Shown here: piece by piece, positions 8,161 through 16,454 of the stretch
Position numbering within the stretch: the stretch's first letter is position 1
Layout of the letters: each line of letters begins with the position of its first letter
Assembly: GCA_947494325.1 (NCBI GenBank)
Contig: CANLUS010000005.1
Coordinates: forward strand, 248,001-312,000
DNA length: 64,000 nucleotides
Direction of reading: 5' to 3'
Source: an uncultured Flavobacteriaceae bacterium
GTDB lineage: Bacteria; Bacteroidota; Bacteroidia; Flavobacteriales; Flavobacteriaceae
The notes under the pieces: model-generated
The model's database searches: none
What the model was told of the DNA's origin: nothing
What the model saw: only the letters and a program-made list of their open reading frames with translations
Position numbers and translations under genes: made by a program

Positions 8161-8730
8161 TTATTCATCGATTTCTTTTGTCTTAAATAATGGGTAAAAT
8201 GATTCAGTGGTTCTTGTTCGGTGATCTGATCCATCTCTATATACCTCAAAAGATGCTCCCCATACCGTGTTCGGATTCTCTAAAATATGTTTGAAAATAT
8301 CTTTCCAAGCATCTACAATAGAATTTTCTATGACTTCCTCTAAAGACATCCATTTAAATTCTTCCATGGGAGCTGGTATTATGGGATTGCCACTGATATA
8401 CTCGGCTACATAAAAGGCACGTCTTGTGGCAAATGGGTGATATTCATATTTAAAGCCAAAATATCCACGCAATTCTGGTTGGGAGATTGATAAACCATAT
8501 GCATTTGCCAAACTATCAATGCTTTCTTTAACATACTGACGTTTGTTGAAAGGAAAAGATGGAGCGCCCCAAACATCTTGCTCTCGTGTCATAAAGATTT
8601 CATTTTTTTCGTTAAGAATAATAAGACGTTCTACGGTAAAATTATGTGTAGGCGTTGTATGGCTATTCTCATTTTGCATATCACAAGACAAGAGACATGC
8701 GAATACTATAACAATGATAAATTTTCTCAT
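8161..8730 (-). CDS. Lipoprotein with a degenerate Nudix-like domain
   Basis: The 189-residue product has a lipoprotein signal (MRKFIIVIVFACLLSC, lipidation at C16). The body follows the Nudix fold: VERLIILNEKNEIFMTRE (strand pair), WGAPSFPFNKRQYVKESIDSLANAYGL (where the Nudix box should be), RGYFGFKY, RRAFYVAEYISG, and FKWMSLEEVIENS, the usual late Nudix helix. The catalytic box GX5EX7REUXEEXGU is not preserved; the REUXEE glutamates that bind metal are missing. It is therefore probably a non-hydrolytic or altered periplasmic/outer-membrane relative. Nudix enzymes are normally cytoplasmic, so the lipoprotein form is odd. Convergent with the AraC gene and divergent from the DJ-1-like gene. 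Confidence 0.7.
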   Translation of the reverse strand: MRKFIIVIVFACLLSCDMQNENSHTTPTHNFTVERLIILNEKNEIFMTREQDVWGAPSFPFNKRQYVKESIDSLANAYGLSISQPELRGYFGFKYEYHPFATRRAFYVAEYISGNPIIPAPMEEFKWMSLEEVIENSIVDAWKDIFKHILENPNTVWGASFEVYRDGSDHRTRTTESFYPLFKTKEIDE

Positions 8731-8906
8731 AACTATTTGAATTTTAGTGTTTTCATGTTTCGAATATCCGAAATTGATTGAGAAAATGGTTTATCATAAA
8801 GTAGTAATAACTCCAGAATTATAATTCAGGACGCCTAAATTATAACTGATTACACCGTTGTGCTGTTGTTTTTTCATGTTTGTATTCGAATCGAAAACAT
8901 ATTATC

Positions 8907-10019
8907 ATGAAAAATTATAGTTTACTGTTTATCACCTTTCTACTTTTTCAAGGAATGAATGCACAATCAGAATCTTCATTAATTACAAAGACACTCCAAA
9001 ATTATATGAATGGAAGTTCGTATAACAAACTTGAAATGCTTGAAAGTGCTTTTGCCGACAATGCCACCTTATATCTTACTGCCAAAGACGGATTCAAAAT
9101 GTATACGCCGAAAGAATACGCAGGTTTTTTTAAAAGAGGTGAAAAAGGAAAGTTCAACGGACGTTATGCAAAAATTCTAGAGATTGAAGTAACAAAAGAT
9201 ATTGCGAATGCAAAAGTAGAAATTTCTTTTCCCGAAAGAAATATGATATATATCGATTTATTTTTATTAAAAAAGATTGAAAACAATTGGAAAATAATCA
9301 GCAAAACGGCAACTCGAGTTAATGACCCAAATCAAAATGCTGTATTATTTATCCTTTCGAATGCTCATTTCTATGGAAATACTAAGTTAAATACTGGCAA
9401 TAGTTTTTCAGAAATAGTGCATGCGTATAATGTGTTTAAAAAGGCTGGTTATGTTATAGACTTTGTCAGTCCTAAAGGCGGTGCGGCTCCGTTATCATAT
9501 ATCAATACTTCTGATGAGTTGATTAAAAAGCATGTTTACGACAGAGATTTTATGAGTGCATTAAAAAATACAAAATCTCCTAAAGAAGTGCAGGCCTCAA
9601 AGTATAAAGCGGTGCAATACATTGGAGGTGGAGGAGCCATGTTCGGAGTCCCAGAGAATAAAGAGATTCAGGATATAGCGATGGAGGTTTATGAGCAATA
9701 TAACGGAATCATTTCTTCAGTTTGTCATGGAACAGCTGGTATTATTAATTTAAAGACGAAAGATGGAAAATATTTGGTAGACGGAAAGAATGTGAGTGGT
9801 TATCCTGATGATTTCGAAAATAAAGAAAAAGCATACTTTAAGACCTTTCCATTTTTGATTAAAAAGACTATTGAAGATAGAGGAGGGAAGTTTCATTTTT
9901 CAGAACGAAGTAAATCACATGTTGAGGTTGATGGTAGATTGGTCACTGGGCAAAATTTTTTGTCCTCAGAAGAGGTTGCATTAAAAATTATAGAATTAAT
10001 TAATGTTGCAGAAAAATGA
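8907..10019 (+). CDS. Exported fusion of lumazine-binding/SnoaL-like and DJ-1/PfpI domains
   Basis: I use the ATG at 8907 (370 residues) instead of an in-frame start at 8880, because it begins a clean signal peptide (MKNYSLLFITFLLFQGMNAQ). Residues 22 to about 137 resemble the putative lumazine-binding NTF2-like family (YMNGSSYNKLEMLESAFADN and the final NNWKIISKTATR). Residues 143-365 are a DJ-1/PfpI domain, with the nucleophile-elbow cysteine in IISSVCHGTAGI (C273, H274) and the conserved glutamate region GNSFSEIVHAY (E169). DJ-1 relatives include glyoxalases, chaperones and amidases; which applies is not decidable. Its stop overlaps the next gene by 4 bp (ATGA), so the two are coupled. Confidence 0.85.
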   Translation: MKNYSLLFITFLLFQGMNAQSESSLITKTLQNYMNGSSYNKLEMLESAFADNATLYLTAKDGFKMYTPKEYAGFFKRGEKGKFNGRYAKILEIEVTKDIANAKVEISFPERNMIYIDLFLLKKIENNWKIISKTATRVNDPNQNAVLFILSNAHFYGNTKLNTGNSFSEIVHAYNVFKKAGYVIDFVSPKGGAAPLSYINTSDELIKKHVYDRDFMSALKNTKSPKEVQASKYKAVQYIGGGGAMFGVPENKEIQDIAMEVYEQYNGIISSVCHGTAGIINLKTKDGKYLVDGKNVSGYPDDFENKEKAYFKTFPFLIKKTIEDRGGKFHFSERSKSHVEVDGRLVTGQNFLSSEEVALKIIELINVAEK

Positions 10020-12190
10020 AAAGGGAAATCAAATTAGGGTTATTGATAATTTTCCTTTCCTTTTTTAGCAAAGTTTTATTTTCTCAAACTCCGAACATTA
10101 AGTTTGTGGACGCTAAAATTTCAATCGATGGAAAATTTGATGAAGTAGTTTGGAGTAGTTTACCGGCATATACCAATTTCTATAATTATTTACCAACTGA
10201 TATAGGGCTTGCAGAAAACCAAACAACGGTAAAACTGTTTCACAATGGAGAGTATTTGTACGTGAGTGCTACTTACAATGATTCTACCTCCGAAACACAG
10301 GTCAGTTCGTTGAAGAGAGATATTCCAATAGGATTGAGCGATGGCTTTGTGATGCTTATCGATACACAAAATCAAGAACAAAATGCCTATTATTTTTCTG
10401 TAAACGCTTACGGCACCTTAATCGATGGCTTGGTCGAGCGAATTAATGAAGGATTCGATTTTACAACGAGCTGGAATGCAGTATGGAATGCAAAAACACA
10501 TATTAACGGAACACAGAAGCAATATGAAATGGCAATTCCATTAAAGGCCTTAAATTATAATAAGGGAGATACTGTATTCGGTATTCAGTTTTACGTTCGT
10601 GATATTAAAAAGAATGCCTGGACCATTTTGAAAAATGTAAAACGGAATTATAGATTATTTGATTTACGTTTTACTGAGAAATTTAATATCGAGGCATTAC
10701 CGAATATCGCTACATCTCGTTTTGCAGTCACCCCATCTCTCACCGTGAATTATGAAAATGATGTGACTTCTAAAGCTAAAGAAACAATGATCAAACCAAG
10801 TTTGGATGTACAGTATAATGTATCTTCTTCTTTAAAATTGGATGCCACGATAAATCCAGATTTTTCACAAATTGATGTTGATCAACAAGTGACTAATTTA
10901 ACTCGATTCTCTATTTTTTTTCCAGAACGTAGAAATTTCTTTTTAGAAAATAGTGATTTGTTTTCCAATTTAGGCGTTGTTGGTGTGAATCCGTTTTACT
11001 CGAGAAGAATAGGGGCTAGGAACGATATCCAATTCGGACTCAAGCTGTCAGGTAACCTATCTTCGAAAACAAGAATCGGTGTATTGAATGTTCAAACAGA
11101 CGAAGAAAATGATGTTGCGTCACAAAACTATGGTGTTGTTGTTGCCGAACAGCAACTGTCAAAAAACTTCACAACAACGAGCTATTTCATCAATAGACAA
11201 GAAACCAAAAAGTTCGATTTTATAAATGATTTTAATCGTGTTGTTGGATTGAATTTGAATTTTAAATCGGATGATAATAAATGGATTGGATTACTTAATT
11301 ATGGTAAAAGTCTGAATGATGGTATTTCTGGAAATAACAATTTTTATAATGCAGGTGTTTGGTTTAATAAAAGAGGACTAAATTGGAATACTTCCATAAG
11401 AAAATTAGAAAAAAATTATATCACAGATGTTGGTTTTACCCCGAGACTCTACAATTATGATGCTCTAAATGAGGTGGTTGTTAGAGAAGGGTATACACAA
11501 ACTTCATCTGGAATAGAATATGAAAAATTTTATGAAAAGTCCACTTGGCTGAATTCTATTCGTTTTATAAATTACGGCCTGAACAATTATTTTGACGAAG
11601 AAGGTAAACTTTCGCAATCACAACATTTTTATAATTCGGCATTGTTCTTTAAGAATCTATCAGCAGTTTACTTTGTAATTAACTATGATTATATTGATTT
11701 AAAATACGGATTTGATCCTTTAGGGAATGGAAATTCGCTCACTCCAAATATTTATCGTTTTGGTACTTTAAAAGTAGGATATAATTCTGCAAACAACCAA
11801 AAGTTACGTTATCGAGTGAATGTGAGAAAAGGAAATTATTATAGTGGTAAAAGAACAACTGGAGGCGTATATCTGAACTATCAATTATTACCATTTGCGA
11901 ACCTCGAGGCCTCATATGATATTAACAAGATCGATCTAAATGAGTTAGGAGAAGAAACCTTTCATCTTGCTCGTTTTACCGGAGAAATCTTTTTCAATAA
12001 TCGTTTAAATTGGACAACTTATGTGCAATACAATACACAAGCAGATAATTTTAATGTGAATAGTCGTTTGCAATGGGAATATAAGCCTTTGTCGTATGTA
12101 TATCTAGTTGTATCAGATAATTTCAATCAAGATATTGTTCGAAAAAATTGGGGCGTGGCATTTAAGATGAACTATAGATTTGATTTTTAG
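10016..12190 (+). CDS. DUF5916 outer-membrane protein with N-terminal CBM9-like domain
   Basis: This 724-residue exported protein (signal peptide 1-24) has an N-terminal CBM9-like beta-sandwich with IDGKFDEVVWSSLP (37-50), characteristic of the family-9 carbohydrate-binding fold. The DUF5916 region follows, including NPDFSQIDVDQQVTNLTRFSIFFPERRNFFLEN (around 280-315), and then many amphipathic strands ending in the aromatic YRFDF, as expected for an outer-membrane beta-barrel. DUF5916 proteins are common in Bacteroidota and functionally uncharacterised. Translation is probably coupled to the DJ-1-like gene by the ATGA overlap, suggesting a joint envelope role. Confidence 0.88.
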   Translation: MKREIKLGLLIIFLSFFSKVLFSQTPNIKFVDAKISIDGKFDEVVWSSLPAYTNFYNYLPTDIGLAENQTTVKLFHNGEYLYVSATYNDSTSETQVSSLKRDIPIGLSDGFVMLIDTQNQEQNAYYFSVNAYGTLIDGLVERINEGFDFTTSWNAVWNAKTHINGTQKQYEMAIPLKALNYNKGDTVFGIQFYVRDIKKNAWTILKNVKRNYRLFDLRFTEKFNIEALPNIATSRFAVTPSLTVNYENDVTSKAKETMIKPSLDVQYNVSSSLKLDATINPDFSQIDVDQQVTNLTRFSIFFPERRNFFLENSDLFSNLGVVGVNPFYSRRIGARNDIQFGLKLSGNLSSKTRIGVLNVQTDEENDVASQNYGVVVAEQQLSKNFTTTSYFINRQETKKFDFINDFNRVVGLNLNFKSDDNKWIGLLNYGKSLNDGISGNNNFYNAGVWFNKRGLNWNTSIRKLEKNYITDVGFTPRLYNYDALNEVVVREGYTQTSSGIEYEKFYEKSTWLNSIRFINYGLNNYFDEEGKLSQSQHFYNSALFFKNLSAVYFVINYDYIDLKYGFDPLGNGNSLTPNIYRFGTLKVGYNSANNQKLRYRVNVRKGNYYSGKRTTGGVYLNYQLLPFANLEASYDINKIDLNELGEETFHLARFTGEIFFNNRLNWTTYVQYNTQADNFNVNSRLQWEYKPLSYVYLVVSDNFNQDIVRKNWGVAFKMNYRFDF

Positions 12191-12253
12191 AATAATAAGT
12201 TAATCTATTTGCTGATACAATAAAGGTATCGTTTATGCTACAATGAGATACTA

Positions 12254-12279
12254 GAAAATGTCTTTTCTAAGGCATTTTC
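12254..12279. terminator. Possible bidirectional terminator between convergent genes
   Basis: Stem GAAAATGTC / GGCATTTTC (one G.U) with loop TTTTCTAA lies between the convergent DUF5916 and nucleoside transporter genes. T-runs are weak on both sides, so this is tentative. Confidence 0.45.
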
Positions 12280-12280
12280 A

Positions 12281-13774
12281 TTATCCTATTATCATTCCAG
12301 CAATAGTTGCTGAAATTAAGGAAGCGATCGAACCTCCAACCAAGGCTTTCATACCAAATTCTGATAAAGTTTTACGCTGTCCTGGAGCTAGTGAACCAAT
12401 ACCTCCAATTTGAATACCGATAGAGGCAAAGTTTGCAAATCCACATAGCATATAGGTAGCCATAATAATTGATTTATTATAGGTTAAATGCGTTGCGTTC
12501 GCTACATTCTTAAGTTCTGCAAGTTGAATATATCCTACAAATTCGCTAGCTGCTAATTTGATGCCTAATAATTGCCCCATCAACATAGTGTCAGGAGTAG
12601 CAACTCCAATTAACCACATGAGCGGTGCAAATATCGTTCCTAGAATAGCTTCTAAAGAAAGAGCAGGGTAAGCTGTATTAGCAGCTATCCAACCATTGAG
12701 ATTAGTCACATCTCCAACCCAACCGAATATTCCGTTGATCATAGCAATAAATGCTACAAATACTAAAAGCATGGCGCCAACATTCACGGCAAGCTTTAAA
12801 CCTTCGGTCGTTCCATTTGCAATCGCATCTAAAATATTGGAACCAATTTTTTCTTGAGAAACTGAAACATCAGTATTCACTTTTTCTGTTTGAGGATATA
12901 ATATTTTAGAAATCACAATCGCTCCAGGCGCGGCCATGACAGATGCCGCTAATAAGTGTTTAGCAAATACCAATTGCAACGCTGCGTCATCACCACCTAA
13001 AAATCCAATATAAGCTGCTAATACTGCTCCTGCTACGGTTGCCATACCACCAATCATAACCAATAGCATTTCTGACTTATTCATTTTTTCTAAATAAGCC
13101 TTGATCAATAACGGAGCTTCTGTTTGTCCTAAAAAGATATTACCAGCAACTGAGAGACTTTCCATTCCTGAAATTCCTAATATTTTAGAAAGCAACAGCG
13201 CCAGTACTTTTACAAGCTTTTGTATGATTCCAAGATAAAATAATAGGGAAGTTAATGCCGAAAAGAAGATAATCGTTGGAAGTACTTGAAAAGCAAAAAT
13301 ATAGCCAAAAGTATCCATATCGACGACTAACCCTTCAAATAAGAATTTACTACCAGCTCGCGTATAATTTAATATTTCAATAAATAAGCCCCCAATTAAC
13401 TCGAAACCTTTTTGAATAAATGATATTTTTAATACTCCGATGGCAATTATTAGTTGTAATGCTAATCCTATCCCTACTTTCTTCCAGTCAATTGCTTTTT
13501 TATTGCTACTAAATAGAAATGCGATGAACAGTAGCGAAATCATTCCAAGAACTCCTCGCCATAATGAGTTGAGCGAAAAGCCTTGACTAGGAACAATGGC
13601 GTTATTTTTAGTTGGAGCGACACTATCAATAGTAGTATGACTAGCAGCGCTATCGGCTATTTTAGAATTTACATTTTCTATTGCAATAGAATCCGTTGCT
13701 ATAACTTTCAAAGAATCTTGAGCATTTAAGTTGATGGCAAAAAAGGCAATAGCAATACAAAGTAAATTTCGCAT
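12281..13774 (-). CDS. nupC: Concentrative nucleoside transporter (NupC/CNT family)
   Basis: This inner-membrane cation-coupled nucleoside importer has a CNT core with GLALQLIIAIGVLK, SVAGNIFLGQTEAPLLIKAYL (substrate-binding region), MIGGMATVAGAVLAAYIGFLG and GFANFASIGIQIGGIGSLAP (the conserved NFxSIGIxxGG segment). At 497 residues it is about 90 longer than E. coli NupC. The extra N-terminus holds a signal-peptide-like segment (MRNLLCIAIAFFAINLNAQ) and a Ser/Ala/Asp-rich stretch to about residue 65. Such extensions are common in Flavobacteriia. It follows the nuclease gene by 19 bp and is probably co-transcribed with it. Confidence 0.93.
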   Translation of the reverse strand: MRNLLCIAIAFFAINLNAQDSLKVIATDSIAIENVNSKIADSAASHTTIDSVAPTKNNAIVPSQGFSLNSLWRGVLGMISLLFIAFLFSSNKKAIDWKKVGIGLALQLIIAIGVLKISFIQKGFELIGGLFIEILNYTRAGSKFLFEGLVVDMDTFGYIFAFQVLPTIIFFSALTSLLFYLGIIQKLVKVLALLLSKILGISGMESLSVAGNIFLGQTEAPLLIKAYLEKMNKSEMLLVMIGGMATVAGAVLAAYIGFLGGDDAALQLVFAKHLLAASVMAAPGAIVISKILYPQTEKVNTDVSVSQEKIGSNILDAIANGTTEGLKLAVNVGAMLLVFVAFIAMINGIFGWVGDVTNLNGWIAANTAYPALSLEAILGTIFAPLMWLIGVATPDTMLMGQLLGIKLAASEFVGYIQLAELKNVANATHLTYNKSIIMATYMLCGFANFASIGIQIGGIGSLAPGQRKTLSEFGMKALVGGSIASLISATIAGMIIG

Positions 13775-13793
13775 AATGGGCTAGATAGTTATG

Positions 13794-14402
13794 TTATTTT
13801 TGACGTTTAGAGATTTCATCTCTTAATTTAGCAGCCAATTCATAGTCTTCATTGACCACAGCTTCGTCTAATTTATTGTGAAGTTCATTTAAAGAAATGT
13901 CTTTAAAAGAAGTATCTTGTTTTGGTGACGGTTCTGCAATAGCTTCTTCAACTTCAATATTGGCGACATCTTCTACCGACTCTTCTTTTGACTTTAAAAA
14001 AATACCGGCTTTATCTAGAATATTTTCATAAGTGAAAATGGGCGCATTAAAACGTGTGGCTAAAGCGATCGCATCGGATGTACGCGCATCAATAATTTCT
14101 TCTATTCGATCGCGTTCACATATCAAGCTAGAGTAAAACACACCATCAACTAATTTATGAATGATTACTTGCTTTACTTTAATTTGAAAACGATCGGAAA
14201 ACGTTTTGAAAAGATCATGGGTTAAGGGTCTTGGAGGTTTGATTTCTTTTTCTAGAGCAATTGCTATAGATTGGGCCTCGAAGGCGCCTATAATAATTGG
14301 CAAGGTTCTTTCTCCATCTATTTCGCTTAAAACCAACGCATAAGCTCCACTTTGTGTTTGGCTATACGAGATACCTTTTATGTTCAGTCGTACTAAACTC
14401 AT
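13794..14402 (-). CDS. Bifunctional nuclease (BFN/DUF151) with C-terminal UVR motif
   Basis: The 202-residue protein contains the BFN domain (residues 1-135: LPIIIGAFEAQSIAIALE, RPLTHDLFKTF, DARTSDAIALATRFNAPIFTYE). In plants and some bacteria this family shows combined DNase/RNase activity. An acidic linker follows, then a UvrB/UvrC motif (171-202: LNELHNKLDEAVVNEDYELAAKLRDEI), a helical hairpin used for protein-protein contacts. The BFN-UVR layout is standard in Bacteroidota. The start lies only 16 bp after a strong hairpin ending the etf transcript, so expression depends on a promoter not obvious here or on read-through. Confidence 0.92.
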   Translation of the reverse strand: MSLVRLNIKGISYSQTQSGAYALVLSEIDGERTLPIIIGAFEAQSIAIALEKEIKPPRPLTHDLFKTFSDRFQIKVKQVIIHKLVDGVFYSSLICERDRIEEIIDARTSDAIALATRFNAPIFTYENILDKAGIFLKSKEESVEDVANIEVEEAIAEPSPKQDTSFKDISLNELHNKLDEAVVNEDYELAAKLRDEISKRQK

Positions 14403-14418
14403 AGTTCTTTCTAAAAAT

Positions 14419-14470
14419 GCAAAAGCCGTCTAATAAAGGATTTTTTGTCCTAAATTAGACAGCCTTTTGC
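14419..14470 (-). terminator. Strong hairpin after etfA
   Basis: On the minus strand the arms GCAAAAGG-C-TGTCTAAT and ATTAGACGGCTTTTGC, with an inner stem AGGA/TCCT around a CAAAAAA loop, form a long, slightly imperfect stem followed by ATTTTT. It lies 19 bp beyond the etfA stop and 16 bp before the nuclease start. Confidence 0.75.
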
Positions 14471-14489
14471 AGGCACAATTTAATAAATT

Positions 14490-15452
14490 TTATGAGTTTT
14501 GTGCTTTAAAGTCTTTTAATTTTTCAATTAATTGTGGAACGACTTCAAAAGCATCTCCTACAATACCATAGTCTGCAGCTTTAAAGAATGGCGCTTCAGG
14601 GTCGGTATTGATTACGACTTTTACCTTAGAAGCGTTGATTCCGGCTAAGTGTTGAATAGCTCCTGAGATTCCAATAGCGATGTACAAATTCGACGCGACC
14701 GGCTTTCCAGTTTGCCCAACATGTTCACTATGAGGTCTCCAACCTAAATCAGAAACAGGCTTTGAGCACGCTGTTGCAGCACCTAATACATCTGCAAGTT
14801 CTTCGACCATTCCCCAGTTTTCAGGGCCTTTTAAGCCACGACCTGCCGATACTACAACATCGGCATCAGCAATTGTAACAGTGCCACTTGCCTTGCTAAC
14901 ACTTTCTGATTTTACACCCATTGCTGGAATCGTTGCACTAAAACTTTCCGCTGAACCTGAAACAGGATTTTCATGAGCACCATATGAGTTTTTGGCAACA
15001 CCAACAACCTTTTTCTCTGTAGAAATAATTGTATGATTAAAACCTTTATTAGAGAAGGCCTTTCTTTTTACTGTAAACGGACTCGTATTGCTTGGTAAGT
15101 CAACTACATTTGATGCATATCCTGCATCCATTGCTACCGCCACTAAAGAAGCTACTGTTAATCCGTCGACACTAGAATCAATAATGACAAGGTCAGCATT
15201 TTGAGTCGCCGCCGCTTGACTAATAATAGCGGCATATGATTTGGCATTAAAAGAAGAAAGACTACCTTCTTTTACCTCTAGTACTTTTTCGGCACCATAA
15301 GTATGTAATTCTGATGCGTCACCTCCATTAATAGTAAGTGTCGTCATGGAGCTTCCTATTTGCTCGGCTACTTTTTTTCCGTAAGAAACTACTTCAAAAG
15401 CGGTTTTTTTAAATTTTCCTTCCGATGAATCGGCAAAGACTAAAACAGACAT
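14490..15452 (-). CDS. etfA: Electron transfer flavoprotein, alpha subunit
   Basis: This 320-residue subunit binds FAD and, with EtfB, passes electrons from acyl-CoA dehydrogenases to ETF-quinone oxidoreductase. The C-terminal FAD domain is clear: VVSAGRGLKGPENW, CSKPVSDLGWRPHSEHVGQTGKPV and LYIAIGISGAIQHLAGI, the segment that contacts the flavin, followed by the NTDPEAPFFKAADYGIVGD motif. The length is typical. It lies 99 bp downstream of etfB on the same strand; that gap holds two short perfect inverted repeats (15468-15488 and 15517-15537) that could stabilise or process the mRNA. Confidence 0.97.
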   Translation of the reverse strand: MSVLVFADSSEGKFKKTAFEVVSYGKKVAEQIGSSMTTLTINGGDASELHTYGAEKVLEVKEGSLSSFNAKSYAAIISQAAATQNADLVIIDSSVDGLTVASLVAVAMDAGYASNVVDLPSNTSPFTVKRKAFSNKGFNHTIISTEKKVVGVAKNSYGAHENPVSGSAESFSATIPAMGVKSESVSKASGTVTIADADVVVSAGRGLKGPENWGMVEELADVLGAATACSKPVSDLGWRPHSEHVGQTGKPVASNLYIAIGISGAIQHLAGINASKVKVVINTDPEAPFFKAADYGIVGDAFEVVPQLIEKLKDFKAQNS

Positions 15453-15467
15453 ATATTTTTTATTTGT

Positions 15468-15537
15468 ATCCTGAACAAATGGCAGGATATGTTAAACTTT
15501 ATCTAAATTTTATAAGGTTTCGAAGAAAATTCGAAAC
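15468..15537 (-). repeat. Two intercistronic hairpins between etfB and etfA
   Basis: ATCCTG (15468-15473) / CAGGAT (15483-15488) and GTTTCGAA (15517-15524) / TTCGAAAC (15530-15537) are perfect inverted repeats with 9-nt and 5-nt loops. Neither has a T-run on the coding strand, so mRNA stability or processing elements are more likely than terminators. Confidence 0.5.
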
Positions 15538-15551
15538 AATTAAAGTCATCA

Positions 15552-16292
15552 TTAAATAACTTTCGCTTCGTTATGCAATAGACGAATCAAATCATCAACA
15601 TTTTCTACTAAGCTTACGGCACCTTTCGCCGCTGGTTTTTCGAATGATTGTGAGTGTGTTGTCGCAGTTGCACCGCTTGGCTCTACTACTTGTAAAGGTT
15701 TTTTACGTGCCATCATAATACCTCTCATATTTGGAATTCTTAAATCTTTTTCTTCTACAATTCCTTTTTGTCCTGCAACCACCAAAGGCAAGGTTGAAGA
15801 TACTTTTTCTTCACCACCATCAATTTCTCGAGTAAGTGTTGCTGACGAACCGTCAACTTCAACCCCAACACATCCATTTACAAAGTTAAAATCAACTAAA
15901 GAGGCTAACATTCCGGGAACCATCTGACCATTATAATCTGCCGATTCTTTTCCAGCTAATATCAAATCATAGCCACCTTCTTTAACAATAGCTGCTAACT
16001 CCTTAGCTACAAGAAAACCATCTGTAGCCTCAGTATTTACGCGAATAGCATCATCTGCACCGATCGCTAAAGCCTTTCGCAATGTGGGTTCTGTAGTAGC
16101 ATTACCAACATTTACAACAGTAACTGCGGCTCCTTGCTTTTCTTTAAACCACATTGCTCTAGTTAGTGAAAACTCATCATATGGGTTGATCACAAATTGA
16201 ACTCCGTTCGTATCAAATTTAGTGTCGTTATCTGTAAAATTGATCTTCGAAGTTGTATCAGGTACATGACTTATACAAACTAATATTTTCAT
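15552..16292 (-). CDS. etfB: Electron transfer flavoprotein, beta subunit
   Basis: The 246-residue partner of EtfA has a normal length for the family. Diagnostic segments are MKILVCISHVPDT, VINPYDEFSLTRAMWFKEK, KALAIGADDAIRVN, LAGKESADYNGQMVPGMLA (the AMP-binding region) and LRIPNMRGIMMARKKPLQ, the ETF beta recognition-loop region. The leading gene of an etfBA operon, it is divergent from pdhB. A perfect 22-bp palindrome lies 71 bp upstream of its start and may be the binding site of the regulator controlling this electron-transfer step of fatty-acid or amino-acid oxidation. Confidence 0.97.
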   Translation of the reverse strand: MKILVCISHVPDTTSKINFTDNDTKFDTNGVQFVINPYDEFSLTRAMWFKEKQGAAVTVVNVGNATTEPTLRKALAIGADDAIRVNTEATDGFLVAKELAAIVKEGGYDLILAGKESADYNGQMVPGMLASLVDFNFVNGCVGVEVDGSSATLTREIDGGEEKVSSTLPLVVAGQKGIVEEKDLRIPNMRGIMMARKKPLQVVEPSGATATTHSQSFEKPAAKGAVSLVENVDDLIRLLHNEAKVI

Positions 16293-16362
16293 TTTTTAAG
16301 TGTTTTTATATGTAAAAATCGTTAAATAATTAACTGAGGCGAAGTTACTACATTTTTTTCAA

Positions 16363-16384
16363 TTTACTATGCATGCATAGTAAA
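16363..16384. promoter_or_regulatory. Perfect 22-bp palindrome, candidate operator between etfB and pdhB
   Basis: The half-site TTTACTATGCA is followed directly by its exact reverse complement. It lies 71 bp from the etfB start and 71 bp from the pdhB start. An uninterrupted dyad of this length is typical of sites for dimeric TetR- or MarR-type repressors; the cognate regulator is not in the window. Confidence 0.6.
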
Positions 16385-16426
16385 AATATTCTTTTTTTCT
16401 TTCACATCTAGTCTTTTGTTTTTTCT

Positions 16427-16434
16427 TATTTTTG
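16427..16434 (+). promoter_or_regulatory. Candidate -7 promoter box for pdhB
   Basis: TATTTTTG matches TAnnTTTG exactly, 20 bp before the pdhB ATG. No properly spaced -33 TTG is evident. Confidence 0.5.
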
Positions 16435-16454
16435 TCTTTCAATAATTATAATAA

